14,245 bases of DNA from DASUZD01 sp036377055 (GTDB lineage: Bacteria > Actinomycetota > Thermoleophilia > Gaiellales > Gaiellaceae): the NCBI GenBank assembly GCA_036377055.1, contig DASUZD010000171.1, positions 1 to 14,245 on the forward strand, in the 5' to 3' direction. How positions within the stretch are numbered: position 1 is the first letter of the stretch; every line of letters begins with the position of its first letter. A model generated the notes under the pieces. The model was given only the letters and a program-made list of their open reading frames with translations, had not been told where the DNA came from and did no database searches. A program made the position numbers and the translations under genes. Positions 1 through 5,489 of this stretch are shown piece after piece.

Positions 1-1037
1 CGCGCGTCGCCGACGAGCGCGATCCCGCCCTGCTTGAGCGCGTCGAGCTCGGCGACGTTGACGTTGACGAACCGCACGTCGGGGTTCCGGAAGGCCGTCT
101 TCGAGGCAGTCGTGAAGTCGCTCCATCGCGTGCCGATCCCCACGACGACGTCCGCGTCCGCCGCGAGCCGGTTCGCGGCAAGGGTGCCGGTCACGCCGAC
201 GGCGCCGACCGCGAGCGGGTGGTCGTACGGGAGCGACCCCTTGCCCGCCTGCGTCTCGCCGAGCGGGACGCCGACGCGCTCCACGAGCTCGTGCAAGGCG
301 TCGGTCGCCTCGGAGTAGATCACTCCGCCGCCTGCGACCACCAGCGGCCGCCGGGCGCCACGGATCAACGCGGCCGCCGCCTCGACCGCACCCGGATCGG
401 CCGTCGGCCGCGGGATCCGCCACACGCGTCGCTCGAGGAACGCTTCGGGCCAGTCCCAGGCCTCCGCCTGCACGTCCTGTGGGAGGGCGAGGGTCACGGC
501 GCCCGTGTCGGCCTGGCTCGTGAGGACGCGCAGCGCCGAGAGCGCCGCCGGGATCAGCTGCTCCGGCCGCCAGATCCGGTCGAAGTAGCGCGACACGGGC
601 CGGAACACGTCGTTCACGGACACGTCGCCCGCCGACGGCGTCTCGAGCTGCTGGAGCACGGGGTCCGGGCCGCGGGACGCGAAGACGTCGCCGGGCAGGA
701 GCAGCACCGGGAGCCGGTTGACGGTCGCGAGCGCCGCGCCGGTGACCATGTTCGTCGCGCCGGGCCCGATCGACGTCGTGCACGCGAGCGTCCCGAGCCG
801 GTTCTTCATCCGCGCGTAGCCGGCCGCCGTGTGGACCATCGACTGCTCGTTCCGGGCCTGGTAGTAGGTGAGGAGCTCGGGGCTCTCGTAGAGCGCCTCG
901 CCGATCCCGGCGACGTTGCCGTGCCCGAAGATCCCGAAGCAGCCGCCGAAGAACCGGTGCTCGACGCCGTCCCGCTCGACGTATTGGTGCGCGAGGAATC
1001 GGACGAGAGCCTGGGCGGTCGTCAGGCGGACGCTCAC
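1..1037 (-). CDS. iolD: 3D-(3,5/4)-trihydroxycyclohexane-1,2-dione hydrolase, partial (C-terminus off window)
   Basis: ThDP-dependent ring-opening hydrolase of myo-inositol catabolism, acting in the cytosol. The 345 visible codons begin at a GTG and read VSVRLTTAQALVRFL, matching the IolD N-terminus, followed by IFGHGNVAGIGEAL (about 36-49), YQARNEQSMVHTA (about 59-71), TSIGPGATN (88-96) and PGDVFASRGPDPVLQQ (115-130). Glu64 in RNEQ is the expected ThDP-activating glutamate. The N-terminal Pyr domain is complete and the central domain nearly so; the C-terminal ThDP-binding half lies beyond position 1 (the family is usually about 620-640 aa). The start is supported by homology and by a TAGAGT hexamer 7 nt upstream with no Shine-Dalgarno, suggesting a leaderless transcript. 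The upstream FG-GAP gene ends 20 bp away on the same strand. iolC nearby on the other strand supports the assignment. Confidence 0.93.
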   Translation of the reverse strand, partial: MSVRLTTAQALVRFLAHQYVERDGVEHRFFGGCFGIFGHGNVAGIGEALYESPELLTYYQARNEQSMVHTAAGYARMKNRLGTLACTTSIGPGATNMVTGAALATVNRLPVLLLPGDVFASRGPDPVLQQLETPSAGDVSVNDVFRPVSRYFDRIWRPEQLIPAALSALRVLTSQADTGAVTLALPQDVQAEAWDWPEAFLERRVWRIPRPTADPGAVEAAAALIRGARRPLVVAGGGVIYSEATDALHELVERVGVPLGETQAGKGSLPYDHPLAVGAVGVTGTLAANRLAADADVVVGIGTRWSDFTTASKTAFRNPDVRFVNVNVAELDALKQGGIALVGDA

Positions 1038-1044
1038 CCCGCCA

Positions 1045-1050
1045 ACTCTA
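1045..1050 (-). promoter_or_regulatory. Candidate -10 (TAGAGT) for leaderless iolD
   Basis: On the minus strand TAGAGT is followed by 7 nt and then the GTG start of iolD, so transcription would begin at or next to the first base of the start codon. No convincing -35 is visible. The same geometry occurs at four other starts in this window, which raises its credibility. It lies in the 20-bp gap after the FG-GAP gene, so iolD could be transcribed on its own. Confidence 0.5.
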
Positions 1051-1057
1051 CGACGCG

Positions 1058-1861
1058 TCAGGCGATGTAGCCCAGGCGCCGGAGGAACTTCTTCATCTCG
1101 CGGATGTAGCCGTGGGGGTCGCGCGGATATCCCAAGCTCTCGAACCCCGGAGCGAGATCCCCACGCCGAAGTGCCCGCGCAAGCGCTCGGTCGACGGCGA
1201 TCGCGCGGCCGAGGAGGTACTCGTCGGCGGCCCATGCGGTCAAGACGTGTCGAACGTCCGCGCGCCCGCGGTTCTTCAGATAGAGCTGCCAGAGCGCGCG
1301 GGCGTCGCTCCGGACGAGCCGCGGATGGCGCCGCGTGACGTCGTGCATCCTTCCGCGGCGGTACGACCAGATGCGGACCGGCTCGAGCAGGCCGACGTAG
1401 GGCGTGGCTATCTGCTGGAAGCGGTCGTCGCTCGAGACGAACTCGGGGCGTCCGTCGCCGTCGACGTCCCGCACGGACGGGACCGATCGGCTACCGCCCC
1501 ACCAGAAGGTTCCAGCGACGTACGTCCCGCGCGATCGATCGAACCGGTAGATCCGCGACCACCAGCAGCACTGGAGCCCGCTCCAGTCGACGAGGAGCAG
1601 GACCTCCGGCTCGCCGTCTCCGTCGAGGTCGCGGACCTGGAGCCAACCGCTCGTGCCGAGCGACGGCTCGACCTTGAAAGAGCGTCGGTACCTCGGCACG
1701 TGCTCGGAGAAGAGGCGTCTGCCTCCGCGTGAAATTCGCATCCGAGGAGAGCTCGGCGAGACGGTCGACGAGCGATGGGACACGAAGGCCTCGGTCACGC
1801 CTGAACGCGCGACCCAGTGCTGCGGCGGGGAGGCGACGACCATCACGCGCAAGCCTGCCAC
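1058..1861 (-). CDS. FG-GAP/VCBS-like repeat protein with CCWW motif
   Basis: Protein of 267 aa with two calcium-binding-like FG-GAP segments, VRDLDGDGEPEV (about 76-87) and VRDVDGDGRPEF (about 130-141). A Trp/Cys-rich stretch, SGLQCCWWSRIYRF, lies at 94-107. The basic C-terminal half (DVTRRHPRLV; LTAWAADEYLLGRA; ending KKFLRRLGYIA) resembles small FG-GAP proteins I recall from Thermoleophilia. The chosen GTG at 1861 has AAGGA 5 nt upstream; GTG 1846 and ATG 1843 are in-frame alternatives. Such proteins are usually exported, yet no clear signal peptide follows any of these starts, so the N-terminus may be eroded or non-classical. The frame stays open far upstream to about 3226, but that part is antisense to iolC and is rejected. 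The function is unknown; an adhesion or Ca2+-binding surface role is only a guess. Confidence 0.7.
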   Translation of the reverse strand: MAGLRVMVVASPPQHWVARSGVTEAFVSHRSSTVSPSSPRMRISRGGRRLFSEHVPRYRRSFKVEPSLGTSGWLQVRDLDGDGEPEVLLLVDWSGLQCCWWSRIYRFDRSRGTYVAGTFWWGGSRSVPSVRDVDGDGRPEFVSSDDRFQQIATPYVGLLEPVRIWSYRRGRMHDVTRRHPRLVRSDARALWQLYLKNRGRADVRHVLTAWAADEYLLGRAIAVDRALARALRRGDLAPGFESLGYPRDPHGYIREMKKFLRRLGYIA

Positions 1862-1893
1862 CGCGGTCCTTCCGGACGGTAGGCGTGCGCCAC

Positions 1894-1899
1894 TAGGCT
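1894..1899 (+). promoter_or_regulatory. Candidate -10 (TAGGCT) for leaderless iolC
   Basis: TAGGCT followed by exactly 7 nt and the iolC ATG. There is no Shine-Dalgarno before the ATG, so a leaderless mRNA is the natural reading. No strong -35 is seen. The 45-bp gap separates iolC from the divergently transcribed FG-GAP gene. Confidence 0.5.
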
Positions 1900-1906
1900 C
1901 CGCGCG

Positions 1907-2845
1907 ATGACACCCGAGGTGCTCACGATGGGCCGGATCGGCGTCGACCTCTACCCCGAGCAGAGCGGCGTCCATCTCGAGGACGTCCAGACGTTCCGGA
2001 AGATGCTCGGCGGGAGCGCGACGAACGTCGCCGTCGCGGCCGCTCGCCTCGGTCGCCGCGCTGCCGTGATCACGAAGGTCGGCGACGACGCATTCGGCCG
2101 CTACGCGCGACGGGCGCTGGGAGAGTTCGGCGTCGACGCGTCGCGAGTCGGGATGGACCCAAAGCACCGAACCCCGATCGTCTTCTGCGAGATCTTCCCC
2201 CCCGACGACTTCCCGCTCCTCTTCTACCGCGAGCCCAAGGCCCCGGACCTCGAGCTCGGGCCGGACGACGTCGACCTGGGCGAAATCCGCGCGGTGCCGC
2301 TCTTCTGGACGACGGGCACCGGCCTCTCCGAGGAGCCGAGCCGTTCGACGACCCTCGCCGCACTCGAGGCGCGAGCCCGGAAGCCGTTCACCGTCCACGA
2401 CCTCGACTATCGGCCGATGTTCTGGCAGTCGGAGCGCGAGGCCCGCGAGTGGGGCCTGCGCGCGCTCGACTCCGCGACCGTCGCCGTCGGCAACCTGACC
2501 GAGGCGGCGGTGGTCGTCGGTGAGCGGCCGCCCGACGAGACGGCTCGCGCCCTCCTCGACCTCGGCCCCGACCTCGCCGTCGTCAAGCTCGGCCCGGAGG
2601 GCGTCCTCGGCGCGACGCGAGACGAGGAGGTCGCCCTGCCGGCGGTACCGGTCGACGTCGTGAACGGCCTCGGCGCGGGCGACGCCTTCGGCGGCGCGCT
2701 CTGCCACGGCCTCCTCTCGGGCTGGCCGCTCCGGCGGACGCTCGGCTTCGCGAACGCCGCGGGCGCGATCGTCGCAGGCCGCCTGGGCTGCGCGGACGCG
2801 ATGCCGACCCTCGACGAGGTGGAGGCGGGGGCCGTCCTCGGCTAG
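1907..2845 (+). CDS. iolC: 5-dehydro-2-deoxygluconokinase (PfkB/ribokinase family)
   Basis: ATP-dependent kinase phosphorylating 2-deoxy-5-keto-D-gluconate in myo-inositol catabolism. The 312-aa protein has the IolC hallmark MGRIGVDLYPEQSG (8-21), then MLGGSATNVAVAAARLG, the PfkB N-terminal signature region. RTPIVFCEIFPPDDFPLLFYR and DLDYRPMFW are IolC-like substrate-domain motifs. GLGAGDAFGGAL begins at residue 254, the PfkB signature 2 with catalytic base Asp259. Length fits stand-alone IolC kinases. The ATG start is set by homology and by the TAGGCT hexamer 7 nt upstream. The partner iolD lies about 870 bp away on the opposite strand rather than in the same operon. The stop codon overlaps the candidate -10 of the next gene. 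Confidence 0.93.
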   Translation: MTPEVLTMGRIGVDLYPEQSGVHLEDVQTFRKMLGGSATNVAVAAARLGRRAAVITKVGDDAFGRYARRALGEFGVDASRVGMDPKHRTPIVFCEIFPPDDFPLLFYREPKAPDLELGPDDVDLGEIRAVPLFWTTGTGLSEEPSRSTTLAALEARARKPFTVHDLDYRPMFWQSEREAREWGLRALDSATVAVGNLTEAAVVVGERPPDETARALLDLGPDLAVVKLGPEGVLGATRDEEVALPAVPVDVVNGLGAGDAFGGALCHGLLSGWPLRRTLGFANAAGAIVAGRLGCADAMPTLDEVEAGAVLG

Positions 2846-2848
2846 CCT
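2843..2848 (+). promoter_or_regulatory. Candidate -10 (TAGCCT) overlapping the iolC stop codon
   Basis: The iolC stop TAG is the first half of TAGCCT, which ends 6 nt before the ATG at 2855. This matches the leaderless geometry seen elsewhere in the window and would let the PRC-barrel-like gene be transcribed separately from iolC. Read-through from iolC remains equally possible. Confidence 0.4.
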
Positions 2849-2854
2849 GCCGTG

Positions 2855-3280
2855 ATGGCCGATCCCGTCTCCTGGCTGATGATCGAGACGGGGTGGGACG
2901 TGCTCGCGGCCGACGGGAGCAAGGTCGGCGAGGTCGACGAGGTCGCGGGCGACGACACCGAGGACATCTTCGACGGGCTCGCGATCGCAACGAGCGCGCT
3001 CGGCGTGCCACGCTACGTCCCGGCCGAGCAGGTGGTCGAGATCACGAACGGAAGCGTCCGCGTGTCGCTGACACCCGAGCAGGTCGAGCAGCTTCCCGAG
3101 TACGTCGAGCCGGCGACGAGCCTCGAGATCGAGCCGGAGAGCAAGGGCGGGCTCGGCGAGAGCGTAGCGGCGGAGGTGCGCGAGCTCAAGGGCGACGCGC
3201 TCGCTCCGATCCAGGAGCACGAGCATCCGATGAACTTCTGGCGCCGGCTCGCCTTCTTCTTCAGGCGGCTCGGCAGGTAG
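2855..3280 (+). CDS. PRC-barrel-like (DUF2171-type) protein
   Basis: Acidic small protein of 141 aa. Residues 8-70 have the beta-rich PRC-barrel/DUF2171 pattern: GWDVLAADGSKVGEVDEV, then FDGLAIATSALGVPRYVPAEQVVEI and GSVRVSL. The middle (SLTPEQVEQLPEY) is typical of linkers in this family. The tail NFWRRLAFFFRRLGR is strongly basic and aromatic and could be an amphipathic membrane- or nucleic-acid-contacting helix. GTG 2852 immediately precedes ATG 2855; I chose the ATG because it lies 6 nt after TAGCCT. It sits 9 bp after iolC and 5 bp before the VOC gene. The precise role is unknown; PRC-barrel proteins often bind RNA or protein partners. Confidence 0.72.
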   Translation: MADPVSWLMIETGWDVLAADGSKVGEVDEVAGDDTEDIFDGLAIATSALGVPRYVPAEQVVEITNGSVRVSLTPEQVEQLPEYVEPATSLEIEPESKGGLGESVAAEVRELKGDALAPIQEHEHPMNFWRRLAFFFRRLGR

Positions 3281-3285
3281 GCGAA

Positions 3286-3720
3286 GTGCCTCGGCCGCGC
3301 CTCGTCGGGATCAACCACGTCGCGCTCGAGGTCGACGACGTCGAGGCCGCCGTCGACTTCCTCGGGCGGATCTTCGAGCTCCGCTCCGTCAGCCGCGTCC
3401 CTGGAGGCGCGTTCGTCGACATCGGCGACCAGTTCATCGCGCTCTTCGAGCGCGGGGAGGCGCGGCACTTCGGCCTCGTCGTCGACGACAAGGAAGCGGT
3501 GCGCGAGCGTCTCGCGCAAGAGGGGGTCGAGGTGTTCGGTCGCGGGCTCGACTTTCGCGACCCGTCGGGGAACGTGATCCAGATCGTCCAGTACGACCAG
3601 GTGCAGTTCACGAAGGACGAGCGGATTCTCCGAGCGATGGGCCTGAGCGCGGAGAAGACGGAGGCGGCGCTCGACGAGCTCCGCGCCAAAGGCCTCGGCC
3701 CGGATGAATCTCAGCAGTGA
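3286..3720 (+). CDS. VOC/glyoxalase-fold family protein
   Basis: Small 144-aa protein of the vicinal-oxygen-chelate superfamily. It opens with VGINHVALEVDDVEAAVDFL (7-26), the first beta-alpha-beta module with putative metal ligand His11. It continues with GAFVDIGDQFIALFE (second ligand candidate Glu55), HFGLVVDD (His61 starting the second module) and FRDPSGNVIQIVQ. In most metal-dependent members the last motif is GN.IEL; here the usual Glu is Gln99, so metal binding may be altered. A helical tail (DERILRAMGLSAEKTEAALDELRAKGLG) follows the barrel. The GTG start at 3286 follows the previous stop by 5 bp with AGGTAGG just upstream; the open frame farther upstream is a shadow of the PRC-like gene. 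Substrate unknown. Confidence 0.82.
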   Translation: MPRPRLVGINHVALEVDDVEAAVDFLGRIFELRSVSRVPGGAFVDIGDQFIALFERGEARHFGLVVDDKEAVRERLAQEGVEVFGRGLDFRDPSGNVIQIVQYDQVQFTKDERILRAMGLSAEKTEAALDELRAKGLGPDESQQ

Positions 3721-3763
3721 TTCGTTGAAGCACCGAAGCGCGACGACCGCGTAGTCACGAGTC

Positions 3764-3768
3764 AGGAG
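3764..3768 (+). promoter_or_regulatory. Strong ribosome binding site of dps
   Basis: AGGAG with 7 nt spacing to the ATG at 3776, within a purine-rich GTCAGGAGAGAAGGC context. It fixes the start of the Dps gene and contrasts with the leaderless genes to its left. Confidence 0.75.
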
Positions 3769-3775
3769 AGAAGGC

Positions 3776-4273
3776 ATGACTTCCACCGCAGAACCCACAC
3801 ACCTTCCGGCGCTCGGCAGCCACCAGCGCCACGAGGTCGGCCGCGAGCTCCAGGCGACGCTCGTCGAGCTCGTCGACCTCTCGCTGATCGGCAAGCAGCT
3901 CCACTGGGCCGTCGTCGGCCCGCTCTTCCGGCCTCTCCACGAGCAGCTCGACGAGCTCGTCGACTCGTGGCGCGAGCTCTCCGACACCGTCGCCGAGCGA
4001 GCGGTCGCCCTCGGGTTCTTCCCGGACGGCCAGGCCGAGGCGGTCGCCAGCGGCAGCGACATCGCGGCAGTCGAGCGCGGCGCGATCGGCGACCGGACCG
4101 TCGTCCGCGAGCTGAGCGGCCGGCTGGCCGACGTCACCGAGCGGATCCGAACACGGATGGACCGGCTCGGCGACCTCGACGCCGCCTCCCAGGACGTGCT
4201 GATCGAGGTCGTGCGGGAGCTGGAGAAGCAGCTCTGGATGGTGCGCACCCAGCTTCCGAGCCTGGAGGACTGA
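3776..4273 (+). CDS. dps: Dps-family ferritin-like DNA-protection protein
   Basis: Dps proteins form dodecameric cages that oxidise and store iron and protect DNA under oxidative or starvation stress. The 165-aa protein has the diagnostic LIGKQLHWAVVGPLFRPLHEQLDEL (38-61). All five ferroxidase residues of the intersubunit site are present with correct spacing: His43, His55, Asp59, Asp70 and Glu74, matching the H-x11-H-x3-D...D-x3-E pattern. Helices continue to KQLWMVRTQLPSLED. The N-terminal tail (about 20 residues) carries no strongly basic patch, so DNA binding is uncertain. The start is fixed by AGGAG 7 nt upstream. The stop TGA overlaps the next gene's ATG by one base. A 55-bp gap precedes it, so a promoter of its own is likely, though I see no clear hexamers. 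Confidence 0.92.
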   Translation: MTSTAEPTHLPALGSHQRHEVGRELQATLVELVDLSLIGKQLHWAVVGPLFRPLHEQLDELVDSWRELSDTVAERAVALGFFPDGQAEAVASGSDIAAVERGAIGDRTVVRELSGRLADVTERIRTRMDRLGDLDAASQDVLIEVVRELEKQLWMVRTQLPSLED

Positions 4274-4548
4274 TGCCCGCCTGCACGCATCTCGACCAGG
4301 TCAGGATCACGACGCTGCCGGAGTCGATCGCGGGGTGCGAGGAGTGCCTCGCGATCGGCGGGCGTTGGCTGCACCTCCGCATGTGCGAGACGTGCGGCAA
4401 GATCGGCTGCTGCGACTCCTCGCCGAACCGGCACGCCTCGCGTCACGCGCGCGAGGAGGGCCACCCGATCGCGCGCTCGGCCGAGCCCGGGGAGGACTGG
4501 AGCTGGTGCTTCGTGGACGAGGTCGCCTTCGTCCTCGAGTCGAGATGA
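4273..4548 (+). CDS. UBP-type zinc finger protein
   Basis: A 91-aa protein that is essentially one ZnF-UBP domain. Candidate zinc ligands follow the family order: Cys4 and His6 (CTH), Cys22 and Cys25 (CEEC), Cys38 and Cys41 (CETC), Cys46 (GCCD), then His54, His58 and His64 (NRHASRH...GHP). The conserved core MCETCGKIGCCDSSPNRHASRH is easily recognised, as is the aromatic end DWSWCFVDEVAFVL. In eukaryotes this fold binds ubiquitin C-termini; in bacteria the role is unknown, and this organism need not have ubiquitin. Its ATG overlaps the dps TGA by one base (TGATG) and its stop overlaps the next start as ATGA, so it is translationally coupled on both sides. The upstream in-frame extension is a dps shadow and is not used. 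Confidence 0.88.
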   Translation: MPACTHLDQVRITTLPESIAGCEECLAIGGRWLHLRMCETCGKIGCCDSSPNRHASRHAREEGHPIARSAEPGEDWSWCFVDEVAFVLESR

Positions 4549-5489
4549 CGCCGACGCTCCCGCCGCTGCCGCTCGACGAGTGGGAGCCGACGAAGAACAC
4601 GCTCCACCTCTGGGTGCAGATCGTCGGCAAGATCCGCATGGCGTCGACGCCGCCGCGAAACCACTGGTGGCACGTTCCGCTCTACGTCGACGTGCGGGGG
4701 CTGACGACGCGCCGCCTCCACGGGGCGAACGGGGTCGGGTTCGAGATCGACTTCGATTTCATCGACCACAAGCTCCTCGTCGAGACGGACCGCGGCGTCG
4801 AGGACGGGTTCGACCTCGTGGACGGCCTCTCCGTCGCGCAGTTCGACGAGCGGCTCCATGCGCTCCTGCGCCAGCAGGGCGTCGACGTCGTCATCCGCGA
4901 GTCGCCCTTCGGCGTTCCCATGACGACGCCGTTCCCCACCGACCGGGAGCACGCCTCCTACGATCGCGACGCCGTCGAGCGGTTCTGGCGCATTCTCGAG
5001 TGGAGCAACGACGTCTTCGAGGAGTTCTCCGGCTGGTTCTGCGGCAAGACGAGCCCGGTCCACCTCTTCTGGCACGGCCTCGACCTCGCCGTCACGCGCT
5101 TCGGCGGCAAGCGCGCGCCGCTGTCGCCGGCGGCCGACGCGGTGACGCAGGAGGCGTACTCGCACGAGGTGGTGTCGTTCGGGTTCTGGCCCGGTGACGC
5201 CAACGTGCGGGAGCCGACCTACTACTCGTACACGGCGCCGGAGCCGGCCGGCCTGCGCGAGCGGCCGCTCCGTCCCGACGAGGCCTTCTGGGCCGACCAG
5301 GGCGCCGGATCCCTCGCGCGCCTTCCGCACGAGGTCGTGCGCGCGGCGCCCGATCCGAAGGCGACGCTGCTCGCGTTCCTCGAGAGCGCGTACGAGGCGG
5401 GCGCCGACGCGGCGGGCTGGGACCGCAAGGACCTCGAGTCGTCCTGGTGCCCTGACCCGCCCGTGCTCAGTGAGCTCCTCACAAGCTGA
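4545..5489 (+). CDS. DUF5996 family protein
   Basis: A 314-aa protein of a conserved uncharacterised family. Recognisable motifs: EWEPTKNTLHLWVQIVGKIRM (12-32), NHWWHVPLYVDVRGLTTRRL (39-58), HLFWHGLDLAVTRFGGKRAP, and EAYSHEVVSFGFWPGD followed by PTYYSYTAPEPAGL. The many conserved Trp, His and Tyr residues suggest a ligand- or cofactor-binding pocket, but I do not know the activity. There is no signal peptide or membrane segment, so it is probably cytosolic. The ATG at 4545 overlaps the zinc-finger stop by ATGA, and the 3' end overlaps the start of the NhaA fusion gene by 20 bp. Operon membership with dps is clear from spacing. Confidence 0.85.
   Translation: MTPTLPPLPLDEWEPTKNTLHLWVQIVGKIRMASTPPRNHWWHVPLYVDVRGLTTRRLHGANGVGFEIDFDFIDHKLLVETDRGVEDGFDLVDGLSVAQFDERLHALLRQQGVDVVIRESPFGVPMTTPFPTDREHASYDRDAVERFWRILEWSNDVFEEFSGWFCGKTSPVHLFWHGLDLAVTRFGGKRAPLSPAADAVTQEAYSHEVVSFGFWPGDANVREPTYYSYTAPEPAGLRERPLRPDEAFWADQGAGSLARLPHEVVRAAPDPKATLLAFLESAYEAGADAAGWDRKDLESSWCPDPPVLSELLTS

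Noticed and set aside
219..1070. Plus-strand open frame over iolD
   Set aside because: Arg/Val-rich antisense shadow; the minus strand encodes a clear IolD.
1844..3226. Long minus-strand open frame extending the FG-GAP gene upstream
   Set aside because: It is antisense to iolC and the PRC-like gene, has Arg/Glu/Val-rich shadow composition, and the recognisable protein starts only near 1861.
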